Counted from the first letter of the stretch, positions 41,160-53,148 are shown. The stretch: 64,000 nucleotides of DNA from Oreohelix idahoensis (GCA_024509875.1 JAMPIV010018786.1:169345-233344), one strand, 5' to 3'. Program-made: numbers and translations. Notes: generated by a model not told the origin, from the sequence alone.

Positions 41160-42099
41160 CGAGATGTGATCAAAAAGTATCCGGAATTGTAGCATAAGTC
41201 CAGAACCGAGCGACACAACCGGAAGCTGCTAGACACAACTTGACCGTGGAACCTAACGTGCATGTGGCGTAAGTCACGTCTGCCCTGCTCGTCTGGTTTG
41301 TTTACAGTAGGGCTTTGTTCTTACGTGTGTGAACCGTGTTCGTCGCATTTGTCATGGCGGAAAAAATTGATCAACGAATTTGCATCCGATTTTGTCAAAA
41401 ACTTGGCGAAACATGCAAAGACGCATACTTAAAGTTTCAGACAGTCTTTGGAGAGGATTGTATGAGTCGTACACAAGTTTATGATTGGTATAAACGTTTT
41501 AATGATGGTCATGAAAGTGTTGAGATTGATGAACAGTCTGGGAGACCCGCAACTAGCAAAAGTTAAAACAATGTTGAACGTGCGCGCAGCTGTGCTGGAA
41601 AATCGCCGAATCACTCACCATTCGTGAGCTATATGAAGACTTACACATTAGTTTCGGTTCAGATCAGTCGATTCTTTCGGACGATTTGGGCATGAGACGC
41701 GGCCATCCAAATTTGTTCTAAAATTGCTCTCAGCTGACCAGAAACAGACTCCGTGTTTCAGCTGCTCGTGACCTGCTTGAGTGCGTTAAAAACGACGAAA
41801 ACTTTTTAAAAACATGTCCGACAACCACCCTATTCACCAGATCTCGCTCGCAAAGGTTTTGACAAAATCTGATGCAAATTCGTTGATCAATTTTTTTCCC
41901 GCCATGACAAATGCGACGAACGTGGTTCACACACGTAACAACAAAGCCCTACTGTAAACAAACCAGACAAGTTGGGCAGACGTAACTCACGCCACATGCA
42001 CGTTAGGTTCCAAGGTCAAACTGTGCCTTGCAGCTTCCGGCTGAGTCGCTCGGTTCCGGACTTATACTACCATTCCGGATACTTTTTGATCACACCTCG
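41160..42099 (+). mobile_element. mariner-type element converted to a long fold-back
   Basis: TA flanks (41158-41159, 42100-42101) enclose inverted arms of about 243 bp: 41160-41402 and 41857-42099. The outer ends are cgagatgtgatcaaaaagtatccgga and its complement. The arms include the first roughly 16 codons of the transposase, so the right end has been replaced by an inverted copy of the left end. The centre holds transposase remnants. Confidence 0.85.
41354..41856 (+). pseudogene. mariner transposase remnant
   Basis: ATG 41354 starts an HTH region typical of mariner (CIRFCQKLGETCKDAYLKFQ, then SRTQVYDWYKRFNDG and SGRPATS). The frame is broken after 41566. Further pieces in other frames read ITIRELYEDLHI-like, LLSADQKQTRVSAARDLLE and finally PPYSPDLA, the signature at the third catalytic Asp of mariner. 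The inverted arm begins immediately after, so the catalytic end is lost. Confidence 0.8.
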
Positions 42100-42186
42100 T
42101 ACATACTTATTATAGTAACTTTTTCAACCAGTGCAGTGTAAATGTAAACATGCTCAATTTAAATGCAATGGATGTTTTCCGCTCAC

Positions 42187-42850
42187 TAGGATTAATATTA
42201 ATGTTCAGAGAGGGTAAAATTTGGTGGAAAGAAAAAAGGGGGGAGGGGGACACCTGATTTTGTGTCAGGAAACCCAATACTCAGGAGGGTATTTGTTTCT
42301 CTCCTATTTCATTGTGCTGTCCATCATCTCTTCCAGTGTAAAGTACTGTTTTTTCCTGTTCCTGCTTTTACTCTCCATGTCGTGGTCCATCTGCTCTCAC
42401 TTATTCTCACGATATGTAATCTGTAGTTTTTCATTTCTGTTGTGATCTGCCTTAGTTTTCCTGCCTCATTCATAGTTCTAATCTTACAGAATCTAATTCT
42501 GGTTTCGTGTTTTGCGATCAGAGCATTCTTTTTCATGGTAATGGCTTCCTTTCGGCTTTCACCACTGTCAGTCATACGAGCCTCAGACTCCGAATGTCCG
42601 TTCCGCATCAAAGCTTTTTCATTAATTTTTTTTTTAACATAGACAGGGATATCGGCCCTGTGCTAAAACCCCCGATCTGGAGAACCAGGGTGCTAGCTTT
42701 AGTCTGACCACTACCCGCGCAGACCTATCTAGCTTGTATAACCTGTCAGGAGTAAAACTCTCACTGGCATATCACTGGGGGTTCTCAAGGTACTCAAGCC
42801 GCCTTAAAGCTTCAAGGTATAGGCACCCGTGAAGGCAGCAAGACTATTGC
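42187..42850 (-). pseudogene. LINE 5' end with endonuclease start
   Basis: On the minus strand, 42611-42324 encodes RTMNEAGKLRQITTEMKNYR and ISESRWT, the first motifs of an AP endonuclease domain of an endonuclease/RT LINE. The upstream 42612-42850 looks like its 5' untranslated region. After 42324 the frame breaks. It may be the start of the same copy whose 3' end is at 40136, with the mariner element inserted between, but the middle of the LINE is not visible. Confidence 0.7.
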
Positions 42851-43270
42851 CTAGGTTTTACTGGCATATCCATTTCTCAATACAATTCATCAAGCATTAA
42901 TTTATATTTTTGTACGGGTTACCGATGTATTTTTACCTTTAAAATGTTAAGTTATTTTTGCCCAATTTAAGTGTTCCGTACCTAGCAGGTAGCTTTACTG
43001 TACAATGAGCGGTATCTAGGTACGCATCAATGTACACTGTCCGATACCGTTAGGCAGAAGGCACTGCACAGTGTTCCGTACCATTAAGTCTGGCTTGCCT
43101 GTGACACCGGTACAGAAACAATAATTTGGGGGTGGAAGGGAATCAGTGGTAGAATAAACCCTCTGCTTCCCTGATATGATAGAAACCATTCCAGGTGTTG
43201 AGAAAAAGAATACTGCCAGAATGAAACAGAAAGAAGAGTCCTTAACCACAAAATGCATAGAGAAACATTA
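42851..43270. other. Unassigned spacer
   Basis: Three short segments near 42974-43085 share gttccgtacc and related words (imperfect repeat). Nothing coding recognised. Confidence 0.4.
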
Positions 43271-43274
43271 CCCA

Positions 43275-44048
43275 AAAACACCTAGATCCATACATACACA
43301 GATGGATCAGAAACAAATGCAACAGAAGATGGAGGTGGAGGAGTCTTTCTGAGCTTAAGCGATGGCACACAAAAAACGCTGTCAGTCGTAACAGGAAAAT
43401 TCTCAAGTATCTTCAGAGCAGAGGCAGAGGCCTTAAAAACTGCAGCAGAAGTCCTATTGACAGAAGAAAGCTTAGAAAGACAAGTAAGCTATCTTCACTG
43501 ACGCGCTGTCAGTAATTGCAACGCTGAAGAATCAAAATAATGCCGACCTGGACGACGTAAGAGTAACATTTCACAAACTCAGCTTTTCAAAACAGTTGTG
43601 ATATCCCTTATAAATGAAACATCCCCAGAAATGAAAAGGGTGACAGACTGACAAAGGAAGGGGGAAAGCTACCTCAACTTGTCACAAGAGTTTTATCAAG
43701 CACAGATACAAGGGCAAGTAGAAAGCACAGCATCCAGACCACCAAAAATGATGCACATTATTAGCTCAGCAGAAGTGAACAAGTGGTAATCTTCAAACTT
43801 CGTACAGGCACAACAGATTGAGATACCATCTATTCAAAATGTTAAAGATAGGAACTACTAATGAGTGTAACTGTGGCACTGGTAAAATGACTGCTGAACA
43901 TCTGCTTCAAAGGTGCCTAACATATGAGGAACAGAAAAAGCACATGTGGCCATCACCAGTACCATTCCTGAAAAAACTCTACGGAGATATCAACAGCCTC
44001 AAGCTGCCCACTGCTGTCTTTGAACAAGCTGACCACTGCTGTCTTTGA
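43275..44048 (+). pseudogene. LINE RNase H and C-terminal fragment
   Basis: Frames broken by several indels encode an RNase H domain (IHTYTDGSETNAT, with the first catalytic Asp; FRAEAEALKTAAEVL; later NADLDDVRVTFHKL). A C-terminal cysteine-histidine segment follows (CNCGTGKMTAEHLLQRC) and the final residues NSLKLPTAVFEQA. It ends in a GAA tail near 44447-44461, after the minisatellite expanded from its own last codons. 5' truncated; clade uncertain. Confidence 0.8.
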
Positions 44049-44427
44049 ACAAGCTGACCACTGCTGTCTTTGAACAAGCTGACCACTGCTGTCTTTGAAC
44101 AAGCTGACCACTGCTTTCTTTGAACAAGCTGACCACTGCTGTCTTTGAACAAGCTGACCACTGCTGTCTTTGAACAAGCTGACCACTGCTGTCTTTGAAC
44201 AAGCTGACCACTGCTGTCTTTGAACAAGCTGACCACTGCTGTCTTTGAACAAACTGACCACTGCTGCCTTTGAATAAGCTGACCACTGCTGTCTTTGAAT
44301 AAGCTAACCACTGCTGCATTTGAACAAGCTGACCACTGCTTTCTTTGAACAAGCTGACCACTGCTGCCTTTGAACAAGCTGCCCACTGCTTTCTTTGAAC
44401 AAGCTGCCCACTGCTTTCTTTGAACAA
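44003..44427 (+). repeat. 25-bp minisatellite, 17 units
   Basis: The unit is gctgaccactgctgtctttgaacaa in 25-bp steps; 425 bp is exactly 17 units, with few substitutions (gctgccc, gctttc, aataag variants). It arises from the LINE's terminal codons and is followed by that LINE's 3' end. Because 25 is not a multiple of 3, all three frames read the same repeat. Confidence 0.95.
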
Positions 44428-44490
44428 GCTGACGTCTGAAAGTCAACAAAGAAGAAGAAGAAACCCTCTGCTTCTGTTATAGACTATTTA

Positions 44491-45159
<669 letters not shown>

Positions 45160-45208
45160 GAAGAACAGACAAACCAACCAACAAAAGAAAAGAGAGGATA
45201 CAGCGTAC

Positions 45209-45505
45209 CCATCACAAAGCACTTGAAATCTTCGTAACGTTGGCATTTGTCTGCATAGGTAAAATTGTATGTCAAGCCGGAGAGCCGGGTGCCTGGCTGG
45301 ATGGTGTAGGTACCACATTCTTGATTGACATAGTACTGTACCCCGCCTTCATCGCAAGCCAGTGTCAGCACTGGAGAATTCAAATTGCTGGTACAAAACG
45401 TAATTTCCGTTTCGTTTAACAATTGGTCATCATACAACAGGCATTTTTCATTGGCCCGCAGCTGGACTGATGTGTTGTTTAATCTCACAAAGGATAAAGG
45501 TTCAC
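45209..45505 (-). CDS. Host gene internal exon, extracellular domain
   Basis: A 297-bp minus-strand segment with acceptor ...attgcag at 45506-45508 and donor GTACGC after 45209. It starts and ends in phase 1, as is common for extracellular modules. The translation reads [20 protein letters not shown], then [38 protein letters not shown] and FKCFVMG. It has six cysteines and N-glycosylation sites NNT, NET and NFT. The alternating pattern suggests a beta-sandwich (Ig-like), but the family is not recognised. Its phase matches the exon at 47083-47296. The frame reading into the GAAA array beyond 45209 is intron. Confidence 0.65.
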
Positions 45506-45509
45506 CTGC

Positions 45510-46110
45510 AATTATAAGTCGTCAGAGGGTCAGTACATATCTACATACTGCAGGATGCAGTGTCACACTAACATGGATACCAGCACATGTTAGGATAGCA
45601 GGAAATGAGCTGGCAGACAAAGAAGCCAAAGGGGGGAGAACTAGTTATAACAACATTGAAGTAGACTTAGGGAAGTTTGAAATTAAGAGCTTAATTGCTC
45701 AAGCAATGACTAAAGAATGGATTATAGCATGGGACCAAAGTTAAAAAGCAAGACACTCGAATAAAATCCTTTAAAAAAAACCAGGTAAAAAATGTCAAAT
45801 ACAAGATGAACTAAAAATACCAATTAATAAAAAAATTGCTGAGGCTCAAGCTTGGAACTGGATATTTCATGATTGGGGAACCCACATGCGATGAATGTCA
45901 AGAACCAATTAGAAAACAATTAGACACTTTCTGGCGGACTGCAAAAAGTATGAATAGCAGAGGCAAAACATTAAGACATACTGTAGTAACAAGAAGGTAG
46001 AAATGAGTGTAGAAAATCCCATAGGCACTAAGACCCCATCAGAAATGCAAAAGTTAATAAAACACTATATTACAAAAACAAAAGCTGACATTTAAAAAAT
46101 AAATAAATAA
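45510..46110 (+). pseudogene. LINE RNase H C-terminal fragment
   Basis: The segment SVTLTWIPAHVRIAGNELAD is the end of an RNase H domain of non-LTR type. It is followed by KSLIAQAMTKEW and, after frame breaks, PTCDECQEPIRK and a terminal helix. A (AAATA)n-type tail ends it at about 46094-46110. It lies on the opposite strand, within a few bases of the host exon acceptor at 45506. Confidence 0.75.
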
Positions 46111-46488
46111 GGATGCGAGTCAGCAGTCTACAATGGTGAAAGATAAATACGGATTGACCAAATAACCCTCCAGTGAAAATTAAAAACATACCAGTTTAGA
46201 CAATATCATATTTAGAATAAGAAAACCATATTGAACTATAACTACAAAAGGAGAAAATACCTACTAGAGATAATATAGTATAAAATAAATACAAAAACAT
46301 ATAACAATAAATGAAACACGTCCTGATATAACCAATAGCTCCATGTATATGGTAGATGGTTGAAAGATCATGCTACAAATAAAAGTAGCAAACACCTTAA
46401 TAAAAAAATAATAAAAAACAGTCGTCAGAGATGTTCACTAAAGTCGAGGACAAATCTCTGCATAACATCCGGTTATATTTGCTATTTG
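46111..46488. other. Unassigned intronic-looking sequence
   Basis: AT-rich, A-runs, no gene seen. Confidence 0.5.
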
Positions 46489-46832
46489 ATTGTCAATTCT
46501 TATAGCTGCTGTTTATTGCCAGCATGTGGGCATTGTCAATTCTTATAGCTGCTGTTTATTGCCAGCAAGTTGACATTGTCAATTCTTATAGCTGCTGTTT
46601 ATTGCCAGCAAGTGGACATTGTCAATTCTTATAGCTGCTGTTTATTGCCAGCAAGTGGACATTGTCAATTCTTATAGCTGCTGTTTATTGCCAGCAAGTG
46701 GACATTGTCAATTCTTATAGCTGCTGTTTATTGCCAGCAAGTATACATTGTCAATTCTTATAGCTGCTGTTTATTGCCAGCAAGTGGACATTGTCAACTC
46801 TTATAGCTGCTGTTTATTGCCAGCACGTGGGC
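46489..46832. repeat. 43-bp minisatellite, 8 units
   Basis: The unit starts attgtcaattcttatagctg and ends in tattgccagcaagtggac. Eight copies lie at exact 43-bp steps with few substitutions. Confidence 0.95.
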
Positions 46833-47082
46833 ATTTGTTTATTTTTATTATCAGATTTTTGACATCGATGTTTATACTTTGTAATATTTTGATATTTTTA
46901 ATATTAGCTCATGTTTCACATGTTCATATGAAATTAACATATAAATATTAGAAGCTGATTGTAGGAAGCAATACAACAATGTATTTCTTAATTTTAATTA
47001 TTTATTATTGTTATTATTATTATGTGAACGATATTTTAAGCATAAATTTGGGACGTTGAAATTAATATTTGTTAAAACTTAC
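46833..47082. other. Unassigned AT-rich intron sequence
   Basis: Between the minisatellite and the donor site of the next exon. Nothing recognised. Confidence 0.5.
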
Positions 47083-47296
47083 CGTAAATGTATGGAATGC
47101 GTATAAAGACAACTTTCCAATCTATGTGGCGTGTCCAATTTAACTGTATGCGGTAATCGGCGCCACTTTCGTTTCTTTTTGCCGTCCGCCTGATGACAAC
47201 TGCGAGTTTTTGACCGTCTGCACTGGCATGTGAACAATAACAACCATGTTCCAAAAGTTCTTTGCAGTCGGCAGATTTAAAAACAGAGTTACAAAC
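47083..47296 (-). CDS. Host gene internal exon
   Basis: A 214-bp minus-strand segment with acceptor ctcatccag at 47297-47305 and a good donor (G|GTAAGTTT) after 47083. It starts in phase 0 and ends in phase 1, which joins in frame to the exon at 45209-45505. The translation begins VCNSVFKSADCKELLEHGCY and includes LAVVIRRTAKRNESGADYRI and LNWTRHIDW. It is Cys-rich with N-glycosylation sites NES and NWT, so probably part of a secreted or receptor ectodomain. Upstream exons are not found in the window and could lie beyond it. Confidence 0.65.
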
Positions 47297-47394
47297 CTGG
47301 ATGAGTGAGGAAACCACAAATTTTGTGAAGAAAATAAAAGTGTGTACATGTGTCACCCGTTAATACGGTTATGTTTTCTTCCTATGTATCGCAA

Positions 47395-48788
47395 AGAGTT
47401 ACTTCCCGTTGCACTTTAAAGTCGCTAAGGTATATCCTCTTTTCAAACCGGGTTCCTCTGATACTCGTAACCTTGGTAACTATAGGCCAATCTCTCTAAT
47501 ATCATCGCTATCCAAACCACTGGAAAAACACATTCACAAAATAACACTACAACACCTAGTTAACAACGACTTGCTAATTGATTGTCAATCGGGGTTTAGG
47601 CCCAAACATTCATGTCACACTGCTCTAACTAAGATGACAGACAACTGGCACCTAAATATTAACAACGATAACATGTGTGGGGCAGTCTTTGTAGACTTTA
47701 AAAAAGCATTTGATATGATAGATAACGCTAGTTTAATTAGAAAACTAGAAACATCAAAAATAAACTTTCAACTGATGACAATGATTACATCATTCCTGTC
47801 AGACAGAAAACATGTAGTTTCTTACAATAACTCATATTCTAGCCCAGCAGTAATGAATACTGGCGTTCCTCAGGGTTCTATACTTGGTCCACTACTTTTT
47901 ACCATATACATTAATGACCTTCCTCTTCACATCAAGCACTCATCCTGTGATCTGTTTGCGGACGAATGTACTGTTTACAAGAGTGATAAAAGTTGTAAAA
48001 CACTCGAACTATCGTTACAAAAGGATACAGATAATCTGATTAAGTGGAGCAACGGTAATCGCATGCTAATAAATATCATTAAAACGAAATGCATGTTAAT
48101 ATCAACTAGACAAAAATTACAAAATTCAGAGAAAACAACACTTCAGATCTACATTGGTACCTCACTAATTGAAACCGTTAATGAACATAAAACTTTAGGT
48201 ATAATCGTTGACCAGCATCTAAACTGGAACTCACATGTACATGCCCTGACCAAGCAAACGGCACAGAAAGTTTACCAGTTAGCTAAAATCAAACATTTCC
48301 TAGATGAAGATGCACGAAAATTGTTCTATATATCTCACATACAAGCAAACCTTGACTATTGCTCCACAATCTGGGATGGTTGCTCAATGTCCAACACAAA
48401 GAGACTCCGTTCACTACAAAAGCGTGCAGTGCGTCTAGTCTCTGACAACGGCCTAACTCAGTGTGTAGATTTCTATAAAAACCTCCGAATACTGCTTTTA
48501 AGAAAGCGCCTTCTGTTTAACAAAGCTAAATTTGTTCACAAAATCAATTCACACAATGCTCCAGCATATCTGTGGCCAATGTTCAATTACAATGAAAGAC
48601 GCAGTCTACGCTTTAACAGATTGCAAGTGCCCAAGCCTGAGCTTGACTTATTCAACAAAAGCTTAGCGTACTCTGCTGCTCATCTTTGGAATTGTCTTCC
48701 ACATAACCTAAGAAACAACCTCAATCCCTATTCATACAATCATAGACTTTCTGAATACTTTCTGAATTCTGATTACATGCCCCCCTAA
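47395..48788 (+). pseudogene. LINE reverse transcriptase, 5' truncated
   Basis: An uninterrupted frame of about 460 codons with no proper start codon. RT motifs: NLGNYRPISLISSLSKPLEK, CQSGFRPKHSCHTAL, VDFKKAFDMIDN and TGVPQGSILGPLLFTIYIND. The catalytic loop reads FADE rather than FADD, so the second Asp is lost. The C-terminal region with WNCLPHNLRNN is typical of jockey/CR1-like LINEs. It inserted within 100 bp upstream of the host exon at 47296, in the opposite orientation. Function is unlikely given the FADE change and truncation. Confidence 0.88.
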
Positions 48789-49205
48789 TCGGATTATCTT
48801 TTCTTATAACATCAGCTGTAGGTTCTAATGACGATGTTTATACTTTTCACCATATGTTATGTCATGCTTATAAGTAATTAATGTTAATATGAGTGTGCTA
48901 TTGTTATAGTGCGTTTCACAATGTTTGCCGCTGTTTAATATTCAATATCTTTGCAACCGCTTGATCGTAATTGTTGCAACTTTGCATATGACCTAATGAT
49001 CGCTATGTACCGAGGGGGACATTTTTTTCCACGTTAACAAACTTATGGTTTTAAATTTTCTTTATTTAAAGTATACAAAATCGACCACTTCCTAGTCCAA
49101 CCGTGTATTGAGAGGGCTTACCCCTTCATATTTGTGAGCTATTTCGATTTAACATCTTGAACGTATTTCACGTGATTTTCCCTGTGTTTCAGCACACTAT
49201 AGCAC
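48789..49205 (+). other. LINE 3' region and unassigned sequence
   Basis: Probably includes the LINE 3' untranslated region, but I see no clear tail. The El3 5' LTR starts at 49206. Confidence 0.5.
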
Positions 49206-50719
49206 TGTTTTGCGCACAGATCATTTTTTGTCCAAAGTCTTTGTATAATCATTTTTTTTTCGTAAAAAAATCTTTGTATGATCAATTTCTTGACTGAAAT
49301 GTGTATGATATTATTTTACAGTCAAAGTGACATAACTCGAGATTTTGAGACTACTATTTTTTATGAGTTTACCTCCTCTTGGTTTGAGACACGTTCGGTC
49401 TATAATTTCTTAAACGAAGCGTGACCATATCTCCTTATTTGGTAGTATCAGTCAAGTGTTGTAGATGTCTGAAACCTGTCTTAAGGTTTTCGATTCATGA
49501 CCATAAAGGGAGCGATAGTGAATGTCTCTTATCTCGTATGTTCTTAGAATCGCCTTGTGTGAATTGATACTCACGTAGATGGGTTCTGCGCATGTCTAGA
49601 CTTGGAGAGTTCGATTGTGGTTTCCGCCCAGGTCGGGGAGTTAGAAAATGGTCTAAGCAGCGAGTGGACGCAAATCTGCGTCTTGTGATTTCTCTGAGGG
49701 AAATACATTGTCTTGTGAGTTAGTTTAGCTAACTATAGACTTTTCCCAGTATTATTCAAGCCGCCTGGAGGCATATGTTTTGTGGTTGATTCCGAATAAA
49801 GGTAATTCCTCTTTATTTGAACTTTTCGATGTCATCTAAAAGTTCGACATTTTTTGCTGCTCTTTGCTCGCTTGTGTGATTCAAAAATGGAGAGGTACTT
49901 TTGATTAGGTTTCGCCACCGGTATCTTTATACCTGAACTAGTTATATATATATGGGTCGCTCTAGACCAAACAAGACTATTGTCTGTGTTCCAGGATTCG
50001 TTATATCAGAGATCACATCCAAGTCAGATGGTTAGACTTAGGAATGTTATAAAGGTCGGGTTGACCTGTATTCCCAGTATGCTATTCACGTGCAGAGGAT
50101 AAATGGACTTATTGTACACATCTGATCTGCTAGCATCAGGAAGGGAGTATTTATTATTATCTATGAACAGTGATGAGATGCAGCTGACACTGTTGCAGAA
50201 TTTATATGTATGTACTTTAGACATTCAGATCTGAGGCATATTATGTATACAGCTTCACGAACCAGGACTTTATGAAATCGAATATACGGAAGCTATTTGT
50301 ATACAAACTGAATATTTGAGATCTGGATTCCTACACTATATCAGCTAGCACTAATTATATTGTTAAATGCAGACATTCCTTGAACTGTAGTATGTTATAA
50401 CGGAGCTAACGTACCTGGCATTTTGACGCACCATATCATTTCATATTATTTTGAATGCTGAATTTCTTGAACTATGTTGGTGATGACATATATATCATGA
50501 CTGTTTTGTGGCGTGCAATAAATGGTAGAAAACGTAAAGCGAAGTTACCATTTCTATGACTTTACACATCATGTTGCCTGTGTTGTACTCTGGGAACTAT
50601 TCTACTACAACCTACACAGCAACATCATAAACCAGATAAGACACCCTATACTACAACTATATATCTAACTGGTGTCGATAGGGGTGATACTTCCAGTCAG
50701 CCTAAATCCACCCTTATCA
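49206..50719 (+). repeat. El3 5' LTR
   Basis: TATA box TATATATA at 49943-49952 and polyadenylation signal AATAAA at 50517-50522. Mostly about 99% identical to the 3' LTR, except 50217-50377, where divergence is near 20% by eye. Confidence 0.92.
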
Positions 50720-52164
50720 TTTCATGGTGGCCAGAGGTTGGTTTATTCTGGTACCAGCTTGCAAGGGGGTCAACAAACCCAGACATCATCATCATACTAT
50801 ATACAAGACAACATTACAGTTTCAACTCATCACCTCAATGTTTGATGAAAGATTTTGAAAGTACCCGGCGTTGCTGAAAGTTGGAAATTGTTTCAAAATA
50901 CCCGGCGTTGCTCGTCAAGTTGGCAGTTTTCCTACGATAGAAGGACAAGTGCCGTAACAACTGTTCCGGTCTCAGAGGTACTGTTGCGGGTTCAGAAGGT
51001 CAAGTGCCGGTTTGATCAATTTATAAGATTCAGAAGGTCAAGTGCCGTAACAACTGTTGCAGTATTAGAAGCTCATTTCCTTCGTCATGGCTGTTTATGG
51101 GAGCAGAAGTTAATCAACGTTGGATCATTATCCTCAGAATGCTGATTACATCCTGTTCTGCACCGTGCTGACGCTGGATTTATAGAAGTTAAGTGGCCTG
51201 TTTTGTTTGTGAACTGTGCCCTTATGTTCTAACTGAGCCTTCTGTACTTTCACACTTTCTCCTATTGTTTTCATGTTACATGTTTATATGTTATATGTTA
51301 TTTGTATATTTATATGTTTATATTTCAGCGGGTCCGGATGGGTGGTGACTGTCATAAAAAATACCACGTCATAGAGGTCTTATGATAGCGTTCTGTTAGG
51401 GGCAATTTCCTTAATTGGAAATTGTTAGCAATATTTTTGCTAATTTTTGTTAGTTGTGACGATATGGTCAGTGTTGTTTTCGGTATTTTTTCATATTCTT
51501 TAGTTTTGTTTTGATTTGTTTGTATTTGTAGGTCTACTCTTTCCTATTATTTAGTTCTTTACAAAAAAATTTTTGTTTATACACTGTAGCGTCATTTGTT
51601 TGTCATATTTTCGCATTTTGTCATCACATTCTTTGTGATATTTCTTTTTAGTTTTCGCTGTTTACTTATTTGACTTATGCGAATGTTTTCGTATTGTTCT
51701 GATCCTTGTTATTGTTTACAATGACTTTGATCTTTGTTATTGTTTACATTGACTTTGATCTTTGTTATTGTTTACATTGTTTTGTTATTGTTTACATTGT
51801 TTGTTATTGTTTACATAGTTCTTGCATAGTTAGCCTTCACTATTGTTACAGATATGCTCATGCACTATTGGTTTATAGTGCACTTATCATAACTAACTGG
51901 TGGGTTTTTGCTTATGCACTTTTGTAGTGCAGTTATGATAGATAACTGATGGTTATGCACTGATTTATGTAGTGCACTGATGATTAAGAAGTGACTTGTG
52001 ATATTATTATACATTTGATAATACAAGTTGGTGTCAAGTCTTGTTTCCCACAGAGGTTGGGTTAAACATTGGGATTATACAAGTACTTTATTAAGTCTTG
52101 TTACTATTAAGGTTGAAATAAGTTAATTAATTATTTCAGGTGGTGACTCATAATATTAGACATC
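50720..52164 (+). other. El3 5' leader
   Basis: 1.4-kb leader with the primer binding site at its start. Repeated words occur at 50855-51065 (agaaggtcaagtgccgtaac and tacccggcgttgct, each twice). A 27-bp tandem repeat lies at about 51705-51820 (tttgttattgtttacattg). A 96-codon frame at 50855 is likely noncoding. Confidence 0.7.
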
Positions 52165-53148
52165 ATGTCTACACTTGATTACTTTATTGAACAAGGGAAA
52201 TCCCTTGGCAAGACAGGTGATAAGTTGGAAGAATATGCAACTATGCAATATGATAAGGTATTAAAGATGGAAGAGAAAAAAATGAAAGAACAAACTGAAA
52301 ATTTAAAACTGCAGATGCAGGTGGATGAAAAGAGATTCCAAATGGAAATGGAAAAACAAAAAAGAGAAGCAGAATCTCAGGAGAAAAGACTTGAAAAAGA
52401 GGCTGAAAATAAAAGATTAGAAAAACAAGCTGAGGCTGAAGAAAGGAAGTTACAGGCTGAGGCTGAAGAAAGAAGGTTACAAAGAGAGGCTGAAAATAAA
52501 AGACTTGAAATGGAAGAGAGAAAAGCAAAAATGGAGCATGAAGAAAAACTCTTAGCTTTAGAGTTGGAGAAGTTAAAGTTGTTGAACACTGGTAATGCTA
52601 ATGATGCAAATAAGGTGTCAGATAAGACTAATGCTAAGGATTTCAAGCTTAATCTACCAGCATTTAATGCCTCAATTGATGATATAACATTTTATCTAGA
52701 TAGATTTGAAAGTGCATGTAAGGTGCATAACATAGATAAAACATTATATGTTTATCATCTGTCCAAGATACTTAGAGGTGATGCTTTGACTTTGTTGGGT
52801 ATGGTAGATGTGCCTGACAAGAACAACTATGAGGTTGTCAGAGCAGCATTGTTAAAGAAGTACCAACTTAACGAGGACGGATATCGTCTTCAATTTAAAA
52901 ACATGTTACCAGAAACTGGAGTTGAATTCTCTGAATTCATCTCAAGGATACGTCTTACTTTTTTACGATGGGTTGAGCTGTCTAAGACAGAAAGTACATT
53001 TGAAGCTCTTATGGACTTACTACTTAGAGACAAGGTTATGTCTTCTGTTAATGAATCTTTTCTTTCTTTTCTTCATGAGCGTAAGCCTAAAAACATAAAA
53101 GAATGGAAGAATACTGTAGCCAGTATGTTACTGCGCATCCTCACATAA
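52165..53148 (+). CDS. El3 Gag
   Basis: 327 codons from ATG 52165. The N-terminus (EQGKSLGKTGDKLEEYATMQ) matches the El4, El1 and El2 Gags. Then comes a coiled coil of Glu/Lys/Arg to about residue 145, and a capsid-like core with FNASIDDITFYLDRFE and LLRDKVMSSVNESF. Comparison with El4 shows that the natural reading moves to the pol frame near 53100, where PKNIK leads into the HPH-containing helix of pol. The gag frame therefore ends in about 15 unrelated codons. Pol is in the -1 frame, with an overlap of 53091-53148 between the pol-frame stop and the gag stop. Confidence 0.88.
   Translation: MSTLDYFIEQGKSLGKTGDKLEEYATMQYDKVLKMEEKKMKEQTENLKLQMQVDEKRFQMEMEKQKREAESQEKRLEKEAENKRLEKQAEAEERKLQAEAEERRLQREAENKRLEMEERKAKMEHEEKLLALELEKLKLLNTGNANDANKVSDKTNAKDFKLNLPAFNASIDDITFYLDRFESACKVHNIDKTLYVYHLSKILRGDALTLLGMVDVPDKNNYEVVRAALLKKYQLNEDGYRLQFKNMLPETGVEFSEFISRIRLTFLRWVELSKTESTFEALMDLLLRDKVMSSVNESFLSFLHERKPKNIKEWKNTVASMLLRILT

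Noticed and set aside
43953..44449. Three overlapping minus-strand frames with SACSKTAVVSLFKDSSGQL repeats
   Set aside because: All frames of a 25-bp minisatellite stay open; the coding LINE frame is on the plus strand.
46489..46832. CRISPR-like array of regularly spaced repeats
   Set aside because: Units are contiguous with no unique spacers and the DNA is eukaryotic; the same applies to 44003-44427 and 61361-61753.
50855..51145. Small ORF in the El3 leader
   Set aside because: Its sequence consists of repeated leader words with no domain signal or conserved start context.
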